Part shown: piece after piece, positions 7,627 through 13,831 of the stretch
Layout: each line of letters opens with the position of its first letter
Position numbering within the stretch: position 1 is the first letter of the stretch
DNA from: DASYSL01 sp036003365
GTDB lineage: Bacteria; Eisenbacteria; RBG-16-71-46; DASYSL01
Assembly: GCA_036003365.1 (NCBI GenBank)
Contig: DASYSL010000181.1
Coordinates: 1 to 20,324 of the forward strand
Length of the DNA: 20,324 nt
Direction: 5' to 3'
Translations under genes and position numbers: made by a program
The notes under the pieces: generated by a model
Databases searched by the model: none
The model's input: only the letters and a program-made list of their open reading frames with translations
Told to the model about the DNA's origin: nothing

Positions 7627-8832
7627 CTAGCGGCGGCGCGCGCTTTTCGCGGCGCCCTTCTTCGCTGACTTGTTCGCTGACTTCTGCGCCGACTTCTTCG
7701 CCGGCTTGGCGCCCCCGATGTGCGCCACCTTCACGCAGCACACGGGCGGCAGCGTTTCGGCAATCAAGGACCACTTCTCGCCGCTGTTGGCCGAGCCGTA
7801 GACCTTGCCGCTCCTGGTCCCGAAATAGACGCCGGCGGGATCGAGCTTGTCGGTCGACATGCCGTCGCGCAGCACGCATTCGTAGGCTTCCTGCTGCGGC
7901 AGGCCCTTGGCCAACGGCGCCCACGACTTGCCGGCGTTCTTTGTCTTGTAGACGCGCAGCTTGCCCTCGGGCGTGGCGCGGAACATGTCGGCTTCGATCG
8001 GCAGGTTGTACACCGTCTGCGGATCGTTGGGATCCTGGGCGAGCGCGAAGCCGAATGTCGTCGGCACGCCCTTCTCGATTGGATTCCAGGTATCGGCGCC
8101 GTCGTCGCTGCGATAGATGCCCCAATGGTGCTGCAGGTACATGCGGTCGGGCTCTGCCGGGTGGCTCACCACCTTGTGCACGCACTGGCCGAACTCGGGC
8201 TCGGGATTGGGCAAGAACGGCGCCTTGATGCCCACGTTGCGCGCCTTCCAGCTCCGCCCCCCGTCCTCGGTGCGATAGACCCCGCCGGTCGAGATCGCGA
8301 TCCACATGCGGTCGGGATTTCCCTGGTCCAGGATGATCGTGTGCAGGCACAAGCCGCCGCCGCCCGGCTGCCACTGCGTGCGGTGCGGATGGTCGAACAA
8401 GCCCTTGTTCAGGGACCACGTCTCGCCGGCATCGTCCGAGCGGAACAAGGCCGCCGGCTCGACGCCCGCGTACAGCGTGTTGGGCTCCTCGGTGCGGCCG
8501 GGGATGATCTGCCAGATGCGCTTGAGCGCCATCTCCGAGCCTTCGGGAAAACGGATGGGCACCTGCTCCGGGTTCGTCCAGTTGCGCCCGAAGTCGTCGC
8601 TCGAAGAGATCAACGCGCCCCAGTGCTCCGTGCCCGTGCCCGCCCACAGCCGTTGCCGTCCGCCGCGCGCGTCGTAGGTCATCGAGTACACGCTCTGACC
8701 GGGGAAGTAGGGACCGGCCATGTCCCACTTCTTGCGGCGGCGGTCGGAGCGGAACAGAAACGCACCCTTCATGGTGCCGACGAGAAGGACGACATCTCCA
8801 TCGCGAGGCTTGAGATGGCGAGGCTTGGGCAT
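7627..8832 (-). CDS. Seven-bladed Asp-box (BNR/WD40-like) propeller protein with Lys/Ala-rich tail
   Basis: The protein has 401 residues. Six clear Asp-box motifs (S/T-x-D/N-x-G-x-x-W) end at Trp85, Trp139, Trp195, Trp249, Trp304 and Trp354. A degenerate seventh ends at Trp36. They are spaced about 50 residues apart, as in a seven-bladed beta-propeller. It has no signal peptide or membrane segment, so it is probably cytoplasmic. The sialidase FRIP motif is absent, so a sialidase activity should not be assumed. After a conserved-looking Pro-Pro-Val-Cys-Cys-Val the protein ends in a low-complexity basic tail (residues 375-401: eight Lys, three Arg, otherwise mostly Ala and Ser). The start has a strong ribosome binding site, GGAGGAGA, at 8836-8843. 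I recall this type of propeller being found beside MoaD-like genes in other bacteria, but cannot verify that here. Confidence 0.85.
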   Translation of the reverse strand: MPKPRHLKPRDGDVVLLVGTMKGAFLFRSDRRRKKWDMAGPYFPGQSVYSMTYDARGGRQRLWAGTGTEHWGALISSSDDFGRNWTNPEQVPIRFPEGSEMALKRIWQIIPGRTEEPNTLYAGVEPAALFRSDDAGETWSLNKGLFDHPHRTQWQPGGGGLCLHTIILDQGNPDRMWIAISTGGVYRTEDGGRSWKARNVGIKAPFLPNPEPEFGQCVHKVVSHPAEPDRMYLQHHWGIYRSDDGADTWNPIEKGVPTTFGFALAQDPNDPQTVYNLPIEADMFRATPEGKLRVYKTKNAGKSWAPLAKGLPQQEAYECVLRDGMSTDKLDPAGVYFGTRSGKVYGSANSGEKWSLIAETLPPVCCVKVAHIGGAKPAKKSAQKSANKSAKKGAAKSARRR

Positions 8833-8835
8833 GGA

Positions 8836-8843
8836 TCTCCTCC
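8836..8843 (-). promoter_or_regulatory. Strong ribosome binding site (GGAGGAGA)
   Basis: Read on the minus strand, GGAGGAGA precedes ATG at 8832 by three bases, giving six bases between GGAGG and the start. It is one of the best Shine-Dalgarno matches in the window and fixes the start of the propeller protein. Confidence 0.7.
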
Positions 8844-8913
8844 GGAAAGTGAAAATAGGCGGCGCGACGTGGCGAAGCCTAGCGAGGGTGAGTTGTCCTG
8901 TCGAGTGCGCGCC

Positions 8914-10323
8914 TCACCGTGTGGGCTCGTAAGCGAGGGGAAGCGCTCCGAGCGAATCCAGATCCTCATGATAGTAGGCCCGACTGCCCATTTCCGCCCC
9001 GCGGACGTAGTACACGGTGCCTCCGGCCCGCCGCACCGAATCGATCTCGGCCGCGTGCAGGTAGTACGGAACCAGCTGCACACCCTGCGGCAGCGTGTCG
9101 CGGGACATCTCCTCGAGCTCTTGGATCCACGTCGCGCAGATCACCACCGCGGGTCCGCGAAGCTCACGGATCGCGGCCAGGAGGCCGGAGGCATTGCGCA
9201 TTCCGGTCCTGCGCTCACGGTGCGCGACCAGAAGCGGGCCTTCCGCGGGACGGATCAAGACCACGGGATGAGCCTGCGGCAGGGCGACATCGCCGGCGTG
9301 CGCGTTTTGCGGGCGGCCCAGATCGAAGAAGAACGGAGAGAGAAGGAGACTGGCGCACGCCGCCGCGAATGCGGCGGGGCGAGCCATGCGGGCCAGCAGG
9401 AGGATGACGAACGGAACGATCGGAATGAGATAGGCCGCCTCGTCGGGCAAGCGAAAGAAGGCCAAGAGATAGAGTGCGATGGCTAGAAGCTCGGCCCAGC
9501 TGTCCGAAGAACGGGGAAGGACCGTCGGCTCCTGCGGGCGGGCGCGGCCCAGCGCGAACGCGAGAGTCAGGCCCAGTGCGCCGATCGTCCCCCACAGCTC
9601 GATCGTGAGGTCCTGGAGCAACCTCAAGGGTCCCGGGTAATAGGGAATCCCTCGGAAATGGGGGATGTCGATCGCGGCCCCGTAGCGCGCGAAGCGCGGG
9701 ATGTAGAGCGCCGCTCCGAAGAGCAGCGCCACGAGGACGAGTCCCAGCCAGGCGCCCCGCCGTGTTCTCCAGCCGTGGCGCTGCCAACCTAGGATGACGA
9801 GCGGAAAGAGCAAGATGCCGGCGGTGATGCGACAGCCGATGGCCAATCCCATGGCCAACGCCGCCCCTAGCCAGCGATCCCGCAGCACCAGCCATAGCGC
9901 CGCCATGGAAAAGCAGAGAGCCCACAGGTAGTCCATGGAGTCGACGCTGTGGATGTAGACGACGGGCGTAAAGCCGAGAGCGATGGCTGCGGCCGCCGGC
10001 CATGGACCGCTGGCGCCGAGCTGCGCGAACGAGAGGCCGAAAAAAAGCGCCGCCAGGGCGCTCGCCACCGCCGTGGCCCCGTTGAGCGCCATGGGTCCGC
10101 CGCGCCATAGGCGCGAATCCGTCCACTCCTGCACCGGATGCCCGGGCACCCGCGACTCGTGGTAGACGCCGGTCTCGGCGATCAGGCGGGCGGCGGTCGC
10201 GGTTTGCCAGGAGTCGCGATCGTTGCCGTATCCGGGTGTGACGAAAGGCAGGCGCGAGATCAGCACGAACGCGGAGGCGAGGAACAACCAGCACAAAGAT
10301 GTCGAGCGCGTCCAATGGGTCAT
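8914..10323 (-). CDS. GT-C-like membrane glycosyltransferase (paralog of 17452-18849)
   Basis: The protein has 469 residues. About nine to eleven hydrophobic helices (about 9-340) are followed by a soluble domain of about 130 residues. Just after the first helix the loop reads Ser-Arg-Leu-Pro-Phe, then Gly-Tyr-Gly-Asn-Asp-Arg-Asp (Asp35 and Asp37), the position where GT-C enzymes carry catalytic acidic residues. A second loop has the motif HSVDSMDY. The same protein family occurs again at 17452-18849, with matching N-terminal loop, HSVD(A/S)MDY segment, Trp-Gly-Thr-Ile-Gly helix and C-terminal Tyr-Glu-Pro-Thr. The role inferred is transfer of a sugar from a polyprenyl-linked donor on the outer face of the inner membrane, but the substrate is unknown. 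The gene is transcribed alone, divergently from the metallopeptidase gene. Confidence 0.7.
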   Translation of the reverse strand: MTHWTRSTSLCWLFLASAFVLISRLPFVTPGYGNDRDSWQTATAARLIAETGVYHESRVPGHPVQEWTDSRLWRGGPMALNGATAVASALAALFFGLSFAQLGASGPWPAAAAIALGFTPVVYIHSVDSMDYLWALCFSMAALWLVLRDRWLGAALAMGLAIGCRITAGILLFPLVILGWQRHGWRTRRGAWLGLVLVALLFGAALYIPRFARYGAAIDIPHFRGIPYYPGPLRLLQDLTIELWGTIGALGLTLAFALGRARPQEPTVLPRSSDSWAELLAIALYLLAFFRLPDEAAYLIPIVPFVILLLARMARPAAFAAACASLLLSPFFFDLGRPQNAHAGDVALPQAHPVVLIRPAEGPLLVAHRERRTGMRNASGLLAAIRELRGPAVVICATWIQELEEMSRDTLPQGVQLVPYYLHAAEIDSVRRAGGTVYYVRGAEMGSRAYYHEDLDSLGALPLAYEPTR

Positions 10324-10416
10324 GGCGAGGGGCTCAGGCCCGTATCACGTGGCGATCGGGGGCCAAGAGCCTAACGAGCGCGAGATTTTCTGTCGAGTCC
10401 GCCGCCCGAGCCGTGC

Positions 10417-10422
10417 TACAAG
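10417..10422 (+). promoter_or_regulatory. Possible -10 element (TGC-TACAAG) close to the GTG start
   Basis: TGCTACAAG at 10414-10422 resembles an extended -10 box and ends six bases before the GTG at 10429. If used, transcription would start at or near the GTG, giving a leaderless message. AAGGA at 10420-10424 offers only a poorly spaced Shine-Dalgarno alternative. I see no convincing -35. Confidence 0.25.
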
Positions 10423-10428
10423 GATTTC

Positions 10429-10986
10429 GTGCGCGCACTCGTCTCGCCCGAGCTGGACCAGCTGGCCCTCGAGCTCACGGTGCTGCCGCCGTGGCGGCTG
10501 GCGCGCACCGTCGAGAGCTCTCCCCACCGCCGGCGCATCCTCGAGCGCATCGATTTCGTGCGGCGCTTCTTCCCCGAGCTCGATGGCACGTGCATCCGCG
10601 TCGGCCTCGCCAAGAAGGCCGGGGTGCTGGGGTGGGGGTCGCTCGATCCCGATCACCCCGGCATCTGGGTGCGACCTCGGCGCCTCGACTACTTCACCAT
10701 CGCCCATGAGCTGACGCACCTGCTGCAGGCGCGCGACCTCGTGCCGCGCGGCGAGCGCTCGTGCGATCTGTTCGCCCTGGCGCGCACGCCTCTGGTGGTC
10801 GACTCGCTTCCGCAATACCTGCGCATGCCGGCCCGCGTCCGTGACGCCGAGCGGCTCGAGCCGGGCTGGCCCGAGATCCTGCACCGCACGGCCCGCTCGG
10901 CCATCGACGCGCGCGTGCTCGGCCGTCGCGACTATCTCCGGGGCTTCGAGCGGGCGATCGAGATCGCGTTCCAAGAGCGCGCGTGA
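10429..10986 (+). CDS. Small HExxH zinc metallopeptidase (gluzincin/M78-like layout)
   Basis: The protein has 185 residues from a GTG. The zinc motif His-Glu-Leu-Thr-His lies at 93-97 in a helix preceded by Phe-Thr-Ile-Ala. About a dozen residues later comes Gly-Glu-Arg-Ser-Cys-Asp-Leu-Phe-Ala, where Glu109 is the likely third ligand. This layout recalls the M78 (ImmA/IrrE) pattern, in which the third ligand sits in an E-x-x-A-N/D-x-F-A motif. No signal peptide or membrane helix is visible, so it is probably cytoplasmic. The rest of the protein is Arg-rich and does not match a family I can name. Its stop overlaps the Nudix start as GTGA, so the two are translationally coupled. It may cleave a regulator or damaged protein, but the substrate is not evident. 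Confidence 0.72.
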   Translation: MRALVSPELDQLALELTVLPPWRLARTVESSPHRRRILERIDFVRRFFPELDGTCIRVGLAKKAGVLGWGSLDPDHPGIWVRPRRLDYFTIAHELTHLLQARDLVPRGERSCDLFALARTPLVVDSLPQYLRMPARVRDAERLEPGWPEILHRTARSAIDARVLGRRDYLRGFERAIEIAFQERA

Positions 10987-11378
10987 TCCAGGTGGCGGCC
11001 GCGGTGGTGCGCCGCGGCGCGCTCGTCCTGCTGACGCAGCGTCCCGATCGTGGCAAGTCGCCCCTGCAATGGGAATTTCCGGGAGGGAAGATCGAGCCCG
11101 GCGAGACCCCGGCCGAGGCGTTGCGCCGCGAGATCCACGAGGAGCTGGGCGTGGGCGCGCACGTCGGTGACGCGCTCGCCGTGGTGCAGCACGAGCCCAC
11201 CGGCGTCGAGATCCATTTTCTCGCCTGCGAGCTGGACTCGGACGCGTTCGTCCCCTCGGAGGCGGTGCGCGACATGCGCTGGGTCGATCCGCGGGCGGGA
11301 GCGCCCGACGATCTGCTCGTGGCCGACCGCGCGTTCTTCGCGAGCCTGGCTCTCAGTCGCGAATCAACCGGGTCGTGA
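10983..11378 (+). CDS. Nudix hydrolase, MutT-like
   Basis: The protein has 131 residues with a perfect Nudix box (G-x5-E-x7-R-E-U-x-E-E-x-G-U) at residues 35-57, bounded by Gly35 and Val57, with the metal-binding Glu residues present. The preceding Gln-Trp-Glu-Phe-Pro-Gly-Gly-Lys is typical of MutT-type enzymes that hydrolyse oxidised or non-canonical nucleoside triphosphates. Trp and Asp residues near 99-102 (Arg-Trp-Val-Asp-Pro) occupy the usual substrate-side strand. The start is a GTG overlapping the metallopeptidase stop. The 3' end runs 26 bases into the 3' end of the opposite-strand esterase gene. Substrate specificity (8-oxo-dGTP or another nucleotide) cannot be fixed from sequence alone. 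Confidence 0.93.
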   Translation: MIQVAAAVVRRGALVLLTQRPDRGKSPLQWEFPGGKIEPGETPAEALRREIHEELGVGAHVGDALAVVQHEPTGVEIHFLACELDSDAFVPSEAVRDMRWVDPRAGAPDDLLVADRAFFASLALSRESTGS

Positions 11379-12606
11379 GGGTCGCCCGGCCGGGTTCTTC
11401 GAGCCGCGCCCAGTAGACGCCGGCGGCCACCCGCCGCCCGCTCGCGTCCCGACCATCCCAGCTCAGCGTCACCGTCTCGCCCACGGCCGCACCGGCGCCC
11501 ACCTCGCGCACGCGCCGGCCGGCCGCGTCGACGATCGCCACACGCCACGGACGATCGGCCGCGAACGAGAGCGCCACGGTGCCCCGGCTCGGATTGGGAA
11601 CCGCGGCGAGCGCGAGACCCGGCGGAGCGACGGGTGTCGAGACCGTGGCCGAATTCAGGAACCACGGCGTCGCCGTTTCGTCATGACCAAAGAAAGCGAG
11701 CAGGCTGTCGGCCACGATCGTCTGCCCCTGCGCCGAAGGGTGCGTCCCGTCGGATTGAAACGACGAGCAGGCCCACGTGAATCCGTCCGAGCGCGGCGAG
11801 AGCCCGTCGGCCCACAGGTACGGTCCCCAGGAGAGCCACGGCGCCTGCACGCTGCCGTGCGCCGGATCGAAGTTCAGGCTGTCGACGCCCGCGATCTGTG
11901 CCTCGATGAGCCACTTCACGGCGAAGCCCGACTCGTACGCGTAGGGCTCCGGATTGAGATCGCTGGTGGCGTAGCCGGCATAGATTCGGCTCGTGAAGTA
12001 CGTGAGCTTGGTGCGAGGCATTTTCTGCTCGATCGTGCGCACCACGCCGCCCAGATCCCAGAGCAAGGAATCGGTGGCCGCCGGAAATCCTCCGCTCGGC
12101 CGCGCGTTGGCCTCCTTGATCCACACCGCCTGGACCTGGGCGAGCGAGGAGCCGTGCGCGTGCAGCCGAGCCGCCACCGTATCCCAATAGGCGCTTGTCG
12201 GATCGCGCACGATGCGCGCCGTCTGCCCGCCCTCGGCGCAATCGATGACGAGGAGACGCGGATTGCGCTGGGCGAACCCCATCGCGAGCGGCACGAACTT
12301 GCTGAACTCCTGCGTGCAATTGCTCATGCCGATCGAGACCAGGACGATGCGCCCGTTGGGGTCGGGCTGGCCCAGCGTATCGAGCGGCACGAGCGACTGC
12401 GCGATGGCCACCCCCGCCGACTCGTGCGCCGGCGGACGCTGGTTGGCGCTTCCGGGATACAGGCCGCCCGGAAATCCCTGGTAGGTTCCGGCGCCCAGAT
12501 CGGTGAGGGGAACGAGTCCCGTGGACGTGCGCGTGCAGTCGACGGCCCGGGCGGGGGAGGCGAGAAGAAGACCGGCCATGCAGAGAGCGAGCGCGTGGCG
12601 GAGCAT
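11353..12606 (-). CDS. Secreted SGNH/GDSL-like esterase with C-terminal FlgD-like Ig domain
   Basis: The protein has 417 residues from the ATG at 12606, chosen over longer frames because it opens a clean signal peptide (hydrophobic 5-17, cleavage after Ala-Arg-Ala21) and has GAGGTG just upstream. The catalytic domain shows a Gly-Met-Ser-Asn nucleophile elbow (Ser95) and a late Ser-Asp-Gly-Thr-His-Pro block (Asp286, His289), as in SGNH hydrolases. The Glu-Ala-Asn near 165-167 may supply the block III Asn. From about 335, Val-Pro-Asn-Pro-Ser-Arg-Gly to the end is a FlgD/Por-type Ig-like module of the sort found at the C-termini of secreted proteins in FCB bacteria, where it can act as a sorting or surface-anchoring signal. 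The likely role is deacylation of an extracellular glycan or ester. The substrate is unknown. Confidence 0.8.
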   Translation of the reverse strand: MLRHALALCMAGLLLASPARAVDCTRTSTGLVPLTDLGAGTYQGFPGGLYPGSANQRPPAHESAGVAIAQSLVPLDTLGQPDPNGRIVLVSIGMSNCTQEFSKFVPLAMGFAQRNPRLLVIDCAEGGQTARIVRDPTSAYWDTVAARLHAHGSSLAQVQAVWIKEANARPSGGFPAATDSLLWDLGGVVRTIEQKMPRTKLTYFTSRIYAGYATSDLNPEPYAYESGFAVKWLIEAQIAGVDSLNFDPAHGSVQAPWLSWGPYLWADGLSPRSDGFTWACSSFQSDGTHPSAQGQTIVADSLLAFFGHDETATPWFLNSATVSTPVAPPGLALAAVPNPSRGTVALSFAADRPWRVAIVDAAGRRVREVGAGAAVGETVTLSWDGRDASGRRVAAGVYWARLEEPGRATLTTRLIRD

Positions 12607-12637
12607 GGTGCACCTCGTGGGGGTGGGGCAGGGCAAG

Positions 12638-12644
12638 TGTAGCA
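12638..12644 (-). promoter_or_regulatory. Possible promoter core (TGCTACA) for the esterase gene
   Basis: On the minus strand TGCTACACT precedes the esterase start by about 30 bases, the expected distance for a -10 box with a short leader. The same TGCTACA occurs before the metallopeptidase gene at 10414-10420. No clear -35 is visible. Confidence 0.25.
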
Positions 12645-12685
12645 CCGGCCGCCGCCTACGCTTCCGGAGGAGCCCCGAATTTTGA

Positions 12686-12691
12686 TAGAAT
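12686..12691 (+). promoter_or_regulatory. Possible -10 box (TAGAAT) for wecB
   Basis: TAGAAT differs from TATAAT at one base and lies 22 bases before the CTG start, with GGAGG between them, which is a consistent spacing for promoter, short leader and ribosome binding site. The -35 region is unclear. TAGAATC recurs at 3099-3105 upstream of the phosphatase. Confidence 0.35.
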
Positions 12692-12703
12692 CGGTCGCGA
12701 TAC

Positions 12704-12708
12704 GGAGG
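12704..12708 (+). promoter_or_regulatory. Ribosome binding site GGAGG before a CTG start
   Basis: GGAGG is followed by four C bases and then CTG at 12713. It supports initiation at that CTG, since no ATG, GTG or TTG exists in frame between the upstream in-frame stop (TAG at 12686) and the conserved N-terminus of the epimerase. Confidence 0.55.
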
Positions 12709-12712
12709 CCCC

Positions 12713-13831
12713 CTGAACGTTCTCGTCGTCTTTGGAACCCGTCCCGAAGCCATCAAAATGGCGCCCGTCGTCCGTGCCCTCAAGGCGCGCGGCGACATCA
12801 CCACGCGTGTCTGCGTCACCGCCCAGCATCGCGACATGCTGGACGAGGTGCTGCGCCTCTTCGATCTCCCGGTCGACCACGATCTCGACCTCATGGCCCC
12901 GCGTCAGACGCTGACGCACGTGGCCATCAAGGTGCTCGAGGGCGTGGACAAAATTCTGGCCGAGCATCCCTTCGATTGGGTGCTCGTCCAGGGCGACACG
13001 ACCACGACCATGGCCGCGGCCCAAGCCGCGTTCCATCGCCGGGTGCGCGTGGGCCACGTCGAAGCTGGGCTCCGCACCTTCAACCTGCGCGAGCCGTTTC
13101 CCGAGGAGTGGAATCGCCGCGCCGTCGACGCGCTCTCGGACTTGCTCTACGCACCGACCACCACGGCGCGCGACCACCTGCTGGCCGAGGGCTTTCCGCC
13201 CGAGCAGATCCTGGTGACCGGCAATACCGGCATCGATGCCCTCTTCCTGGCCCTCGAAGCGCCCGAGCCGGCGCCGCTCGCCGGGCTCGAGCGCCTCGAT
13301 CCCGCGCGCCCCCTGGTGCTCGTGACCGCGCACCGCCGCGAGTCGTTTGGCGCGCCGCTCGAATCGGTGTGCCAGGGCCTCGCGGAGATCGCGAGCCGCG
13401 CCAACGGGCATGGCGTGAGCGTGGTCTACCCGGTGCATCCCAATCCCAATGTGCGCGAGGCCGTGGCCAAGCATCTCGAGGGCCGGCCGAACGTGTGCCT
13501 CTTGCCGCCGCTCGACTATCATCGCTTCGTGCACCTGATGCGCCGCGCGCACCTGATCCTCACCGACTCGGGCGGCATCCAGGAAGAAGCCCCGAGCCTC
13601 GGCAAACCGGTGCTCGTTCTGCGCGACCGCACGGAGCGCCCCGAAGCCGTCGCCGCCGGCACCGCCAAGGTGATCGGCGTCTCGCGCGAGGCCGTGGTCA
13701 CGGAAGTCGATCGTCTGCTCGCCGACACCGCCGCGTATCGCGAGATGGCGACGGCGCGCAATCCGTTCGGCGATGGTCACGCCGCCGAGCGCATCGTGCA
13801 GAGCCTTCTGGAGGCGCCGCCTCTCCCTTGA
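12713..13831 (+). CDS. wecB: UDP-N-acetylglucosamine 2-epimerase (non-hydrolysing), apparent CTG start
   Basis: This enzyme interconverts UDP-GlcNAc and UDP-ManNAc, the first step towards ManNAc-derived sugars of surface polysaccharides. The conserved N-terminal motif Phe-Gly-Thr-Arg-Pro-Glu-Ala-Ile-Lys lies upstream of the first in-frame ATG (12758), so starting there would remove it. The only possible start in the open frame is CTG at 12713, giving 372 residues, the usual length. With that numbering Asp95 (in Gln-Gly-Asp-Thr-Thr-Thr), Glu117 (in His-Val-Glu-Ala-Gly-Leu-Arg-Thr) and Glu131 (in Pro-Glu-Glu-Trp-Asn-Arg) fall on the known catalytic positions of E. coli WecB. The His-Arg-Arg-Glu-Ser histidine is at 207, and the UDP-binding Asp-Ser-Gly-Gly-Ile-Gln-Glu-Glu at 285-292. 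The stop overlaps the GT2 start as TTGA. Function is very secure; the start codon is unusual. Confidence 0.93.
   Translation: MNVLVVFGTRPEAIKMAPVVRALKARGDITTRVCVTAQHRDMLDEVLRLFDLPVDHDLDLMAPRQTLTHVAIKVLEGVDKILAEHPFDWVLVQGDTTTTMAAAQAAFHRRVRVGHVEAGLRTFNLREPFPEEWNRRAVDALSDLLYAPTTTARDHLLAEGFPPEQILVTGNTGIDALFLALEAPEPAPLAGLERLDPARPLVLVTAHRRESFGAPLESVCQGLAEIASRANGHGVSVVYPVHPNPNVREAVAKHLEGRPNVCLLPPLDYHRFVHLMRRAHLILTDSGGIQEEAPSLGKPVLVLRDRTERPEAVAAGTAKVIGVSREAVVTEVDRLLADTAAYREMATARNPFGDGHAAERIVQSLLEAPPLP

Noticed and set aside
7625..8728. Longer minus-strand frame running upstream of the ubiquitin-like gene
   Set aside because: It lies over the propeller gene in another frame and has no domain. The conserved MoaD/ThiS-like part begins at 7624.
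7627..8832. Annotation as an exo-alpha-sialidase
   Set aside because: Asp boxes alone only indicate a propeller. The FRIP arginine motif and a secretion signal are missing.
12607..12894. N-terminal extension of the esterase frame
   Set aside because: The extension is Arg/Ser-rich, overlaps wecB and precedes a perfect signal peptide starting at 12606 that would be buried if it were translated.
12682..13827. Open frame continuous with and upstream of the GT2 start
   Set aside because: It is an alternative frame of the wecB coding region. The sequence turns into a recognisable glycosyltransferase only at 13828.
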